DNA of 64,000 nt from Oerskovia jenensis (GTDB lineage: Bacteria; Actinomycetota; Actinomycetes; Actinomycetales; Cellulomonadaceae): the NCBI RefSeq assembly GCF_016907235.1, contig NZ_JAFBBO010000001.1, positions 868,001-932,000 of the forward strand. Direction: 5' to 3'. The notes under the pieces are model-generated. The model was given only the letters and a program-made list of their open reading frames with translations. It did no database searches and was not told the DNA's origin. The position numbers and the translations under genes are program-made. Shown here piece by piece: positions 10,338-18,365 of the stretch (the first letter of the stretch is position 1; each line of letters starts with the position of its first letter).

Positions 10338-10940
10338 ATGGCACAGCGAGGTTCATACGCGAAGGGCATCGCCAAGCGGGAGGAGATCCTCTCGACGGCG
10401 CTCGAGGTCATCGCCCGCGAGGGATACCGGGGGGCATCGGTCAAGGAGCTCGCCGACGCGGCCGGCCTCAGCCAGGCGGGTCTGCTGCACTACTTCGACA
10501 GCAAGGACGAGCTGTTCACCGCGATCCTGCGCAAGCGCGACGAGCTCGATCTGGAGACCTACCGCACGGAGTCCAGGCTCGACCCCTTCCGGGTGTTCCT
10601 GCAGGTCATGCGGCACAACGCCGAGGTCCCCGGACTCGTCGAGCTGTACACGCGCCTCAACGCCGAGGCGAGCGAGCACGCGCACCCGGCCCACGCCTTC
10701 TTCGCCGAGCGCCGGGCGGGCATGCAGGCGATGTTCACGGGACTCGTCGAGGAGGGCAAGCTCGCCGGGCAGTACCCCGCCGACGTCGACACGGCCTCGC
10801 TGGGCCTCGTCATCACCGCCGTCGCCGACGGGCTGCAGACCCTGTGGCTCCAGGACCCCACCATCGACATGGCCTCCGAGCTCGAGCGGCTGCTCGTGTC
10901 CCTCGGGGTCCTCTCCCCCGAACGGAGCACCCCCGCATGA
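10338..10940 (+). CDS. TetR/AcrR family transcriptional regulator
   Basis: A 200-residue regulator. The N-terminal helix-turn-helix is clear: REEILSTALEVIAREGYRGA, then ELADAAGLSQAGLLHYFDSK (residues about 40-60). The C-terminal ligand domain is helical and not diagnostic. No ribosome site precedes the ATG; instead a -10 box lies six bases upstream, indicating a leaderless transcript. It overlaps the esterase gene by ATGA and faces the MFS-PAP2-GH3 operon. It most likely represses both and responds to the imported compound or its hydrolysis product. Confidence 0.93.
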   Translation: MAQRGSYAKGIAKREEILSTALEVIAREGYRGASVKELADAAGLSQAGLLHYFDSKDELFTAILRKRDELDLETYRTESRLDPFRVFLQVMRHNAEVPGLVELYTRLNAEASEHAHPAHAFFAERRAGMQAMFTGLVEEGKLAGQYPADVDTASLGLVITAVADGLQTLWLQDPTIDMASELERLLVSLGVLSPERSTPA

Positions 10941-12445
10941 GCACCCCCGAGACCGTCACCGAGGCGACCGGCCCCACCCTGGACGGCCCCGTCGTCACGA
11001 TCGACTCGGGCCAGGTCCGTGGGATCTGGCGCGAGTCCTCCGCAGCGTTCCTCGGCATACCGTTCGCCGAGGCTCCCGTCGGCGCGCTGCGCTTCGAGGC
11101 CCCCGTGCCGGTCGCCCCCTGGGACGGCGTGCGGGAGGCCACCGAGCTCGGCGCGACGCCGCAACGCAAGCAGCTCGCCGAGATCACGCTGATCCCGGAG
11201 CCGTCGATCCCCGGCGACTCGACCCTGAACGTCAACGTGTACACGCCCGCCCCCGGGAGGCCCGATGCCGGGCTGCCGGTGCTCGTCTACATCCACGGCG
11301 GCGGCTACACGGCCGGCTCCCCGGCGAGCCCGTGGTACGACGGACGCTCGTTCAACCGCGACGGCGTCGTGACCGTCTCGATCTCCTACCGCCTCGGGTT
11401 CGACGGGTTCGGGTACATCGAGGGCGCGCCGTCCAACCGCGGCGTGCGGGACTGGCTGCTGGCGCTGGACTGGGTCCAGCGCAACGTCGCGGCGTTCGGC
11501 GGCGATCCCGCACGCGTCACGCTCGCCGGGCAGTCCGCCGGCGGCGGCGCGGTGCTGACGCTGCTGGGCCTGCCCTCGGCGCAGCACCTGTTCCGATCGG
11601 TGTGGTGCCTGTCCGGCGCCGTGGGCGACGTGACCGAGGCGCGCGCGAAGACCTTCGCCGACACGCTCGCCCGCCTCGCCGGGGTCGAGGCGACGCGCGA
11701 CGGCTTCGCGTCGCTGCCCGAGACCCGCGTCCTCGAGCTGCAGGACGCGGCCTCCAACCCCGACGGCCTCGACCCGATGGCGGGCGTGGCGGCGATGCTC
11801 CAGGACGGCCTGCCGTGGGGACCCATGATCGACGGCGACCTGATCACGCGGCCGACGCTCGAGTCGCTGCGCGCCGGGATCGGGGGCGACAAGCCCCTCG
11901 TGCTCGGCGCGACCGACGACGAGTTCACGATGGCGACCGACGCCGCGAAGAAGAAGCTGCGCTTCCTGCCCCCGTCCCTCGTCCTCGGCAAGCTCCTCGC
12001 CGACCGCTCGCGGCGCGGGGCGTACCTCGCCGCGAACAGGGCCCAGCGCCGCAAGGGCACCGCGGCAGTGCTCGGCCGGTTCATGACCGACAGCATGTTC
12101 CGGGCGCCGATCGTCCGGGTCGCCGAGGCCCGCGCCGGCCACCCCACCTGGGTGTACCGCTTCTCGTGGGCGTCCCCGAGGCTCGGTTGGGCCGCCCACT
12201 GCCTCGACGTGCCGTTCTGGTTCGACTGCCTCGACGCCGAGAAGGTGGACCTCATCGCGGGCGACCACCCGCCCCAGGCTCTGGCGGACGAGCTCCACGG
12301 CGCGGCCGTCGCGCTCGCCCGCGAGGGCGCTCCCGGGTGGCGCGCCTGGTCGGACGCCCCGGGCGCCACACGAGTCTTCGGCGGTGACGCGTCGGCCCCC
12401 GCCGTCCTGCCCGACGGCTACGCCGAGGTCCGCGCGCTGGTCTGA
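10937..12445 (+). CDS. Carboxylesterase type B
   Basis: A 502-residue alpha/beta hydrolase of the carboxylesterase/cholinesterase class. The oxyanion motif YIHGGGYTAG lies near residue 120; the nucleophile elbow AGQSAGGG places Ser200 as catalytic. FGGDPARVTLAG before it and GWAAHCLDVPFWF near residue 415 are family hallmarks, the latter holding the predicted catalytic His. No signal peptide is seen, so it is cytosolic. It is translationally coupled to tetR. With the opposing glucosidase it could strip acyl groups from glycosides (inference). Confidence 0.92.
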   Translation: MSTPETVTEATGPTLDGPVVTIDSGQVRGIWRESSAAFLGIPFAEAPVGALRFEAPVPVAPWDGVREATELGATPQRKQLAEITLIPEPSIPGDSTLNVNVYTPAPGRPDAGLPVLVYIHGGGYTAGSPASPWYDGRSFNRDGVVTVSISYRLGFDGFGYIEGAPSNRGVRDWLLALDWVQRNVAAFGGDPARVTLAGQSAGGGAVLTLLGLPSAQHLFRSVWCLSGAVGDVTEARAKTFADTLARLAGVEATRDGFASLPETRVLELQDAASNPDGLDPMAGVAAMLQDGLPWGPMIDGDLITRPTLESLRAGIGGDKPLVLGATDDEFTMATDAAKKKLRFLPPSLVLGKLLADRSRRGAYLAANRAQRRKGTAAVLGRFMTDSMFRAPIVRVAEARAGHPTWVYRFSWASPRLGWAAHCLDVPFWFDCLDAEKVDLIAGDHPPQALADELHGAAVALAREGAPGWRAWSDAPGATRVFGGDASAPAVLPDGYAEVRALV

Positions 12446-12639
12446 GCACCCCACGCCACGGACAGGTTGCTGGACCGGGGTGCCGGACCGGTCACGCGAG
12501 GGACGGGGGCGGGCCGCCAGGTTTCCGGGGGGACTCCCCCCTGTCGCGGGCTCGCGCGGGACGGGACGCTGGACGCGAAGGGCGACGGCTTGCCTGCCGG
12601 TCCCCTTGCCCAGCACCCCGACCCGAGAACGAGGCGACG

Positions 12640-13455
12640 ATGCCCACTCCTTCCGAGGCGACCGCCTCCCCAGGTGCCACCACCGCGCCCGGCCGCACGA
12701 GCGCCACCAGCCCCACCCGTCCCGACCGTCCCGCACGACCCGCGGGTCGTAGCCGACGCTTCCGGCCGGGCCTCGTCTGGATCGCGCTCAGCTCGATCGC
12801 CATGGCCGCGGTCCTGCTGACCTCCTACACGGGCGCGACGCTCGACGAGCTCGCCCAGGACGACACGGGCCTCGCCTCGACCTTCGCGAACCGAGCGCCC
12901 GCGATCCAGCTCGCGTTCTACCTGCACATCGCGTTCGCCGGGCTCGCGCTGCTGGTCGGCCCGCTGCAGTTCGTCTCCCGCTGGCGCCGCCGCGCCCCGC
13001 GCCTGCACCGCGTGCTGGGCAGGGTGTACCTGGTCGGGGTCGGGGTGGGCGCGCTCACGGGGTTCGTCATCTCGACCGCGAGCTCGGTCGCGTTCCTCGG
13101 GTTCTTCGGGTTCGGGACGCTCGCGGTCCTGTGGGCGTGGACGGGCTGGAAGGCGTACCGCGCGATCCGTGCGGGCCGCGTCGCCGAGCACCAGGCGTGG
13201 ATGATCCGCTGCTTCGCCCTGACCTACGCGGCCGTGACGCTGCGCCTGTGGGTCGGGGTCCTCGTGGCCGTCCAGACGCCGTTCGCGGGCCCCGACGCCG
13301 ACCCAGGGGTGCTGTTCGAGACCGCGTACGCCCCGGTGGCGTTCCTGTGCTGGCTGCCGAACATCGTGGTCGCCGAGTGGCTGATCGCGCGACGGAACCT
13401 ACCAGGGCTGCGGATGACCACCTCCGCGGCCGTGACCCGCACCGTCGCCCCGTGA
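12640..13455 (+). CDS. DUF2306 family membrane protein
   Basis: A 271-residue membrane protein. A Pro/Thr/Arg-rich cytosolic N-terminus of about 45 residues is followed by roughly six hydrophobic segments. The phrases RAPRLHRVLGRVYL and AEHQAWMIRCFALTYAAVTLRLW are typical of DUF2306, whose conserved His residues in membrane helices suggest haem or redox function (unproven). The ATG has GAGG nearby. No operon partner is obvious; the next gene starts within 40 nt but is truncated. Confidence 0.8.
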   Translation: MPTPSEATASPGATTAPGRTSATSPTRPDRPARPAGRSRRFRPGLVWIALSSIAMAAVLLTSYTGATLDELAQDDTGLASTFANRAPAIQLAFYLHIAFAGLALLVGPLQFVSRWRRRAPRLHRVLGRVYLVGVGVGALTGFVISTASSVAFLGFFGFGTLAVLWAWTGWKAYRAIRAGRVAEHQAWMIRCFALTYAAVTLRLWVGVLVAVQTPFAGPDADPGVLFETAYAPVAFLCWLPNIVVAEWLIARRNLPGLRMTTSAAVTRTVAP

Positions 13456-13489
13456 CCACGTCTCGCCCGCACCGACCACGCCCGCGCTC

Positions 13490-13906
13490 GTGTGGGAGAC
13501 GTTCTTCCCGACCGTCGACGCCGTCGTCATGGGACGGGCCACCTACGAGACGGTCCTGGGGTTCGACGAGTGGGCCTTCGAGGGCAAGTCCGTCGTCGTC
13601 CTGAGCACGACCCTTCGCACGGACGACCCGCGCGTCGCCGTCGCGACCTCGGTCGAGCAAGCGCGCCGGCTCCTCGACCGGAACGGGCCAGGACGCGTCG
13701 ACGTCGACGGCGGGCGCACCATCCAGTCGTTCCTCACCGCGGGCCTCGTCGACGAGCTCACGGTCTCGATCGCGCCGGTCCTCCTGGGCCGCGGAAAGCG
13801 CCTCTTCGGCGACCTGGACCAGGACGTGCTCCTCACGCTCCGCGGAACGCACGCGACACCCGAGGACGGGCTGGTCCGCGTCACGTACAGCGTGTCCACG
13901 GCCTGA
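13490..13906 (+). pseudogene. N-terminally truncated RibD C-terminal/DHFR-like reductase
   Basis: The reading frame gives about 138 residues matching the second two thirds of the RibD-C/dihydrofolate reductase-like family: TVDAVVMGRATYETVLGFDEW, GKSVVVLSTT, DVDGGRTIQSFLTAGLVDELTVSIAPVLLG. Family members begin about 45 residues earlier with a strand ending in (S/T)LDG, part of the substrate and NADPH site; that part is absent in all frames here. The only early start is a GTG at 13490 without a ribosome site. The gene is probably a remnant left by a 5' deletion, although a short translated product cannot be excluded. Confidence 0.6.
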
Positions 13907-13932
13907 GGCCCCGGGGGGCTCAGGCCGTGGAC
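13894..13932. terminator. Perfect 14-bp inverted repeat spanning two convergent stop codons
   Basis: Arms GTCCACGGCCTGAG and CTCAGGCCGTGGAC flank an 11-base G/C loop. Each arm contains the stop codon of one of the converging reading frames, so both products end in S-T-A. It can terminate in both directions. Confidence 0.7.
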
Positions 13933-14162
13933 GACCCACCCCGCTCGCCGCGCCGCGCACGGTAGGTGTCGATGTCGCGCGCGACGAGCCACTCGATCGT
14001 GAGCGCGGCACCCCCGGTGGGCTGCGCCGTCGGGACGTGGGACGCGGGCGACGCTCCCCCCAGGGAGGCCGCGGCGAACCACGGGTCGTGGGCCACGAGC
14101 CGACCGAGAGGGTCGACGGAGCCGGTGGCGTCGAACGGATGAGCGATCAGAGCGAGGTTCAT
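13920..14162 (-). CDS. Small hypothetical protein (80 residues)
   Basis: A short reading frame beginning MNLALIAHPFDATGSVD and ending in an Arg/Gly/Ser-rich tail. I do not recognise a family. It could be real: the ATG has AGGA seven bases upstream, codon third positions are G/C-rich, it ends in a shared terminator, and a good operator-like inverted repeat lies about 40 bases upstream. It could also be the remains of a longer gene. Confidence 0.4.
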   Translation of the reverse strand: MNLALIAHPFDATGSVDPLGRLVAHDPWFAAASLGGASPASHVPTAQPTGGAALTIEWLVARDIDTYRARRGERGGSSTA

Positions 14163-14482
14163 GGGGGGTCCTGGTGTCGAGGCGGGTGCTCACGAGGGCA
14201 GACCGACCAGTCCCGGAGAACTGATCGGTGACCATCACGCCCTCTCTGGGAGGGAGGGGCGTGGCACTGCTCGCTGACACCAGGTCGCGCGCTGCTGGAG
14301 CGTCAGCGAGCCCTCAACAACAGCTCGACGCGCGGACCGCCCGCGGGCGCACCGGGAGCACGAAGGTGCTCAGGGGGTGCGCGGCGGGGATCACGGGCGT
14401 TATCATGCCAGCCGGGCGGCGGCCCGACAAGCGCGTCTCGGCCCGGGGTCCCGGCCCGGTGCTCAGCCCCGGGCAGCTGACG
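14163..14482. other. 320-bp spacer without a gene
   Basis: It holds the inverted repeat at 14202-14229 upstream of the small minus-strand frame, a G-rich run near 14250, and otherwise no convincing coding, RNA or promoter signal. The short-chain dehydrogenase ends at its right edge without a strong hairpin. Confidence 0.5.
14202..14229. promoter_or_regulatory. Operator-like inverted repeat
   Basis: ACCGACCAGT, eight bases, ACTGATCGGT: ten-base arms with one mismatch. The form resembles TetR-family operators. No regulator gene lies next to it; the nearest start codon is that of the 80-residue frame. Confidence 0.45.
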
Positions 14483-15319
14483 TCAGCTCCGCGTCACGAG
14501 CGGCCCGCGGGCCAGCAGCGTCGTGGACGACTGCGCGACGGGGCGCAGCACGAGCGTGTCGATCGCGACGTGCTGGGGCCGGGTCACGGCGAACGTCACG
14601 ACGTCGGCCACGTCGTCCGCGGTGAGCGGCGCCTCGACGCCGTCGTAGACCGCGTCGGCCCGGGCCTGGTCGCCGTCGAACCGGGTCAGGGAGAACCCCT
14701 CGGTGCGGACCATCCCGGGCGCGACCTCCAGGACCCGGACGGGCTCGCCGTTGAGCTCGAGCCGCAGGGTCTCGGCGACCGCGGCCTGGGCGTGCTTGGT
14801 CGCGACGTAGCCGGACCCGCCGCTGTACGCGTCGTGCCCCGCGGTCGACGTCAGCACGAGGACCGTGCCGAAACCCGCGCGACGGATCGCGGGCAGGAAC
14901 GCCTTGGTCACGCGCACCGTGCCCAGCACGTTCGTCTCGAACATCGCCCGCCAGCGGTCCAGGTCGCTCGCGTCGATCGGGTCCGTGCCGCTCGCGAAGC
15001 CCGCGATGTTGAGCACCGCGTGGACCGGGCCGCGCGCCTCGGCCTCGCGCACGAGGTGCGCGACGTCATCGTCGCTCGTCACGTCGCCGACCACGGGGTG
15101 GGCGCCCGTCTCGACGGCGAGGGCGTCGAGCAGGGCCGCGCGGCGCGCGAACGCGACGACGTCCCACCCCGCGGCGCGCAGGCGTCGCACGGTCGCGGCG
15201 CCGATGCCCGACGAGGCGCCGGTGACCACGGCGCGCCGGGCCTCGGGCTCTGGAGCGGACGTCCCGGTGGGCGAGGCCGTCGAGCGGGTGGGCGGGGGCG
15301 AGGTCTGAGAGGTCGTCAC
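14483..15319 (-). CDS. Short-chain dehydrogenase/reductase (SDR)
   Basis: A 278-residue classical SDR. The nucleotide-binding TGASSGIGAATVRRL lies near residue 33, NIAGFASG in place of NNAG near 107, the catalytic Ser in VLTSTAG, and the YxxxK motif in YVATKHAQ. It should reduce or oxidise a carbonyl or hydroxyl group using NAD(P). The first 28 residues are a Thr/Ser/Pro-rich extension. A GTG at 15319 is chosen, with AAGGA just upstream and CAGGGT seven bases before it (possible leaderless start). It stands alone; the substrate cannot be inferred. Confidence 0.88.
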   Translation of the reverse strand: MTTSQTSPPPTRSTASPTGTSAPEPEARRAVVTGASSGIGAATVRRLRAAGWDVVAFARRAALLDALAVETGAHPVVGDVTSDDDVAHLVREAEARGPVHAVLNIAGFASGTDPIDASDLDRWRAMFETNVLGTVRVTKAFLPAIRRAGFGTVLVLTSTAGHDAYSGGSGYVATKHAQAAVAETLRLELNGEPVRVLEVAPGMVRTEGFSLTRFDGDQARADAVYDGVEAPLTADDVADVVTFAVTRPQHVAIDTLVLRPVAQSSTTLLARGPLVTRS

Positions 15320-15392
15320 GTTCCTTACCCTGCCACGCGCGGGCGCACGGCAGGCACCACTCCACGAGGTGCTCGCATGCTGGACGCCCGGC

Positions 15393-17057
15393 TCACGCCA
15401 CGGTGATACCGATCGAGTAGATCCCGCTCGACCCGTCCGGCGCGGGAGGTGCCTTGGTGGAGGTCTGCACCGTGCCGTCCGCGTCGGTCGCCCGCACCGA
15501 GAGGTCGTGGCGGCCCTTCTCGGGCGACGTCCATCTCCAGGACCACTGCCGCCAGGTGTCGGCCGAGACCGTCTCCGCGAGCAGCGCCTGCTCCCACTCC
15601 CCCTCGTCGACCCGCACCTCGACGCCCGCGATCCCGGTGTGCTGGGACCACGCGACGCCCGCGACGACCACGTCACCGTCGTCCCCCGGGGAGACCGACG
15701 CACCCGAGCGCGGCACGTCGATGCGCGACGACATCTTGATCGGACCCCGCTGCGACCAGCCGCGCGTCGACCAGTACGCGACGTCGTCGGCGAAGCGTGT
15801 GACCTTGAGCTCGACGACCCACTTGGTCGCCGACACGTACCCGTACAGGCCCGGCACGACCATGCGCACGGGGAAGCCGTGCGCGAGCGGCAGGGGCTCG
15901 CCGTTCATGCCGACCGCGAGCAGCGACTCCCGGCCCGGGTCCGTGAGCACGTCGAGCGGGGTGCTCGCCGTCCAGCCGTCCGCGCTGCGCGAGAGCACCA
16001 TGTCGGCGTCGGCGTGCGGCCGGGCCCGCGCGAGCAGGTCGCGCAGCGGGTACCCGAGCCACACCGCATTGCCGACGAGGTCCCCGCCCACCTGGTTGGA
16101 CACGCACGTCAGGGTCGTCGCGTGCTCGACGAGGGGCAGCGCGAGCAGCTCGTCGAACGAGATCTCGACCTCCTCCTCGACGAGCCCGACGACGCGCAGG
16201 CGCCAGTCGTCGGGGTTCACCTCGGGCACGCGCAGGGCCGTGTCGATGCGGTAGAACGCGTCGTTGGGCGTCACGTAGGGCGTGAGGCCGGGCACGTCGA
16301 GGCTCGCGCCCGCGGGCACGACGACGGCCGGGCCGACCGGCGCCGGGAGGCGGATCGCGTCCCGCACCGCGGTCAGGGCGCGTGACCCCGCGGACAGCAC
16401 GCGCGAGGCGCCACCGACCACGAGCGCGGTCGCCGCGGTCAGGCCCGCGAACACCAGGAAGGACCGGCGGTCGAGCGCCGCGCGCCGGTGGGCCGCGCTG
16501 AGCGGGGTCTCGGCATCGGCCGTCCGGGCCATGACCGGGCTGAGCGCCGAGGCCCGCCACGTGCGCAGCCGGGCGGCCCCGGTCCGCAGCAGCATGATCC
16601 CGACGCCCACTCCCACCACGGTCGGCAGCGCCCACAGGAGGGTCGCATCGGGCCGGGTGACGGCGGCCAGGACGCCCACCGCGCCGACGACCACGAGCAG
16701 GACGGTCCCCCACGGCGGTCGGCGCGTCTCGAGGATCCCCGCCGCGAGCGCCGCGACCGCCAGGACGACGACGATCCCGAGGATCAGCACGGTCTTGTCC
16801 GCGGTCCCGAACGTCTCGACCGCGAAGTCCTTGAGCCACGGCGGCACCCGGTCGACGACCCCTGCGCCCACGACGAGCACAGGGCTCGACCCCGCCCCCA
16901 CGACGAGCGCGACGAGCTCGGCCACGGCGAACGCCCCGAGCGCCGCGACGATCCCCAGCAGCGGCGCCCACAGGCGCGCCGGGTCCGCGCCCCTGCCCGC
17001 CCTCGGGGACGCGGGACCGGTCGCGCGGGGGGAGGCGGGATCCGCCGTCGGGCTCAT
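15393..17057 (-). CDS. Membrane-anchored sulfite-oxidase-like molybdopterin enzyme
   Basis: A 554-residue protein. About four or five membrane segments fill the first 200 residues, then a linker and an oxidoreductase molybdopterin-binding domain. The molybdenum ligand is Cys318 in TLTCVSNQVGGD, a hallmark of the family; a C-terminal Mo-co dimerisation-like domain (RSGASVSPGDD onward) ends with WTSPEKGRHDLSVRATDADG. The catalytic domain is likely outside the membrane. Substrate is unknown (sulfite oxidase or a YedY-like role). The ATG follows TACAGT by six bases with no ribosome site, so the transcript is probably leaderless. The adjacent F420 importer is transcribed divergently. Confidence 0.88.
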   Translation of the reverse strand: MSPTADPASPRATGPASPRAGRGADPARLWAPLLGIVAALGAFAVAELVALVVGAGSSPVLVVGAGVVDRVPPWLKDFAVETFGTADKTVLILGIVVVLAVAALAAGILETRRPPWGTVLLVVVGAVGVLAAVTRPDATLLWALPTVVGVGVGIMLLRTGAARLRTWRASALSPVMARTADAETPLSAAHRRAALDRRSFLVFAGLTAATALVVGGASRVLSAGSRALTAVRDAIRLPAPVGPAVVVPAGASLDVPGLTPYVTPNDAFYRIDTALRVPEVNPDDWRLRVVGLVEEEVEISFDELLALPLVEHATTLTCVSNQVGGDLVGNAVWLGYPLRDLLARARPHADADMVLSRSADGWTASTPLDVLTDPGRESLLAVGMNGEPLPLAHGFPVRMVVPGLYGYVSATKWVVELKVTRFADDVAYWSTRGWSQRGPIKMSSRIDVPRSGASVSPGDDGDVVVAGVAWSQHTGIAGVEVRVDEGEWEQALLAETVSADTWRQWSWRWTSPEKGRHDLSVRATDADGTVQTSTKAPPAPDGSSGIYSIGITVA

Positions 17058-17063
17058 GTGCCC

Positions 17064-17069
17064 ACTGTA
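17064..17069 (-). promoter_or_regulatory. -10 box of the molybdoenzyme gene (leaderless)
   Basis: TACAGT lies exactly six bases before the ATG at 17057. Confidence 0.6.
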
Positions 17070-17122
17070 GGACCGCGCGCCTTCGCCGTCCGCTGAACCG
17101 TCGCACCACGCTCGCCCCGACC

Positions 17123-17281
17123 TACTAGGCTGGGACACGGATCGCGAGCCGCGCTTGGCTCGCCGCAGCGGCCCGTGCTTGGACCGCGGATCCTCGTCGC
17201 GGATTGTGGCGCCCTACCCTCTCGCATCTCGCCGCGCCGCCGTGCCCTGCACCGGCAGGCGACCTCCCGACCTGGAGTGCC
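17123..17281 (+). promoter_or_regulatory. Promoter and structured leader of the F420-0 transporter operon
   Basis: Overlapping -10 candidates TACTAG (17123-17128) and TAGGCT (17126-17131) imply a leader of about 140 nt. It contains two consecutive hairpins of the same design: GCGAGCC-loop-GGCTCGC (17144-17163) and an imperfect GCGGCCC-loop-GGACCGC (about 17168-17187). Both loops end in GCTT. I do not recognise a known riboswitch; B12-box sequences are absent. Confidence 0.4.
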
Positions 17282-18355
17282 GTGCTCACGCTGCGCCCTG
17301 TCCGACCGTCCGCCCTTCCGTCCCGGCGCGCGCGCCGCGCAGGCCCGACGGCGGCGCTCGTCCTCGTCTCGTCGCTCGCCCTCGCGGGGTGCACGGGCGG
17401 CCAGGAGCCCGCGTCCAGCGAACCGAGCCAGGGCCCGTCCGGCGCGGCGGAGACCGCGTCCACGACGTACCCCCTGACGCTCGACAACTGCGGGTTCGAC
17501 GTCACGTTCGACGCCGCGCCGCGCAAGGTCGTGACGATCAAGTCGAGCACGACCGAGATGATGCTCGCGCTCGGCCTGGGCGACCGGCTCGTGGGCACCG
17601 CGTTCCCCGACGGTCCTGTGGCCGAGCAGTGGGCCGACGCCGCGGCGGACCTCCCGGTCGTCGAGACGCCGCTCACCGACAAGGTCCCGGGCGCAGAGGC
17701 CGTGCTGACGCTCGCGCCGGACCTCGTGTACGCCGGCTGGGAGTCGAACCTCACGGCCGAGGGCGCGGGCGACCGGGCGACCCTCCAGCAGCTCGGCGTC
17801 CAGACCTACGTGTCCCCCTCCGCGTGCAAGGCCGAGGCGTACAAGCCGAACCCCCTGACGTTCGAGGACGTGTTCGCCGAGATCACCGAGGCGGGCACGA
17901 TCTTCGACGTCGCCGGGACGGCCGCCGACGTGGTCGCGGCCCAGCGCGCCGAGCTCGACGCCGTGGCCCCCGACGACCGCGGGCTCACGGCCCTGTGGTA
18001 CTCCTCGGGCTCGGACATCCCCTACGTCGGGGCCGGGATCGGCGCCCCGCAGATGATCATGGACGCCGTCGGGCTCGAGAACATCGCCGCCTCGGTCCAG
18101 GACACCTGGACGCCGTTCTCGTTCGAGGAGATCATCGCGGCCGACCCCGACGTGATCGTGCTCGTCGACTCGGCGTGGAACACGGCGCAGTCCAAGATCG
18201 ACGCGCTCGAGGCCAACCCCGCAACCGCGAACCTCACGGCCGTGCAGGGCGACCGTTTCCTGACCGTGCCGTTCCCCGCGACCGAGGCGGGCGTGCGCAA
18301 CGTCGACGCCGTCAAGGACCTCGGCGCGCAGCTCGCGGCGATCACCGTCCCCTGA
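17282..18355 (+). CDS. Putative F420-0 ABC transporter substrate-binding lipoprotein
   Basis: A 357-residue binding protein. The start GTG at 17282 is chosen for GGAG five bases upstream; it gives a basic N-region, hydrophobic stretch and the lipobox LALAGC, with Cys37 as lipid anchor. The FecB/BtuF-like fold is seen from VVTIKSSTTEMMLALGLGDR onward. DNCGFDVTFDAAPRKVV, YVSPSACKAEAYKP and YVGAGIGAPQMIMDAVGLENI match the actinobacterial cassette proposed, on comparative grounds (TIGRFAM), to import F420-0, the coenzyme F420 precursor lacking the glutamate tail. Iron-siderophore or B12 import is the alternative. cofE and F420-dependent enzymes nearby support the F420 reading. Confidence 0.8.
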   Translation: MLTLRPVRPSALPSRRARRAGPTAALVLVSSLALAGCTGGQEPASSEPSQGPSGAAETASTTYPLTLDNCGFDVTFDAAPRKVVTIKSSTTEMMLALGLGDRLVGTAFPDGPVAEQWADAAADLPVVETPLTDKVPGAEAVLTLAPDLVYAGWESNLTAEGAGDRATLQQLGVQTYVSPSACKAEAYKPNPLTFEDVFAEITEAGTIFDVAGTAADVVAAQRAELDAVAPDDRGLTALWYSSGSDIPYVGAGIGAPQMIMDAVGLENIAASVQDTWTPFSFEEIIAADPDVIVLVDSAWNTAQSKIDALEANPATANLTAVQGDRFLTVPFPATEAGVRNVDAVKDLGAQLAAITVP

Positions 18356-18365
18356 GGAGCATCCC

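Noticed and set aside
14228-15406. Plus-strand frame opposite the short-chain dehydrogenase
   Set aside because: Low-complexity Arg/Gly/Val composition; the minus strand carries clear SDR motifs.
17123-17281. Cobalamin riboswitch before the ABC transporter
   Set aside because: No B12-box or paired core could be found, and the transporter matches the proposed F420-0 cassette.
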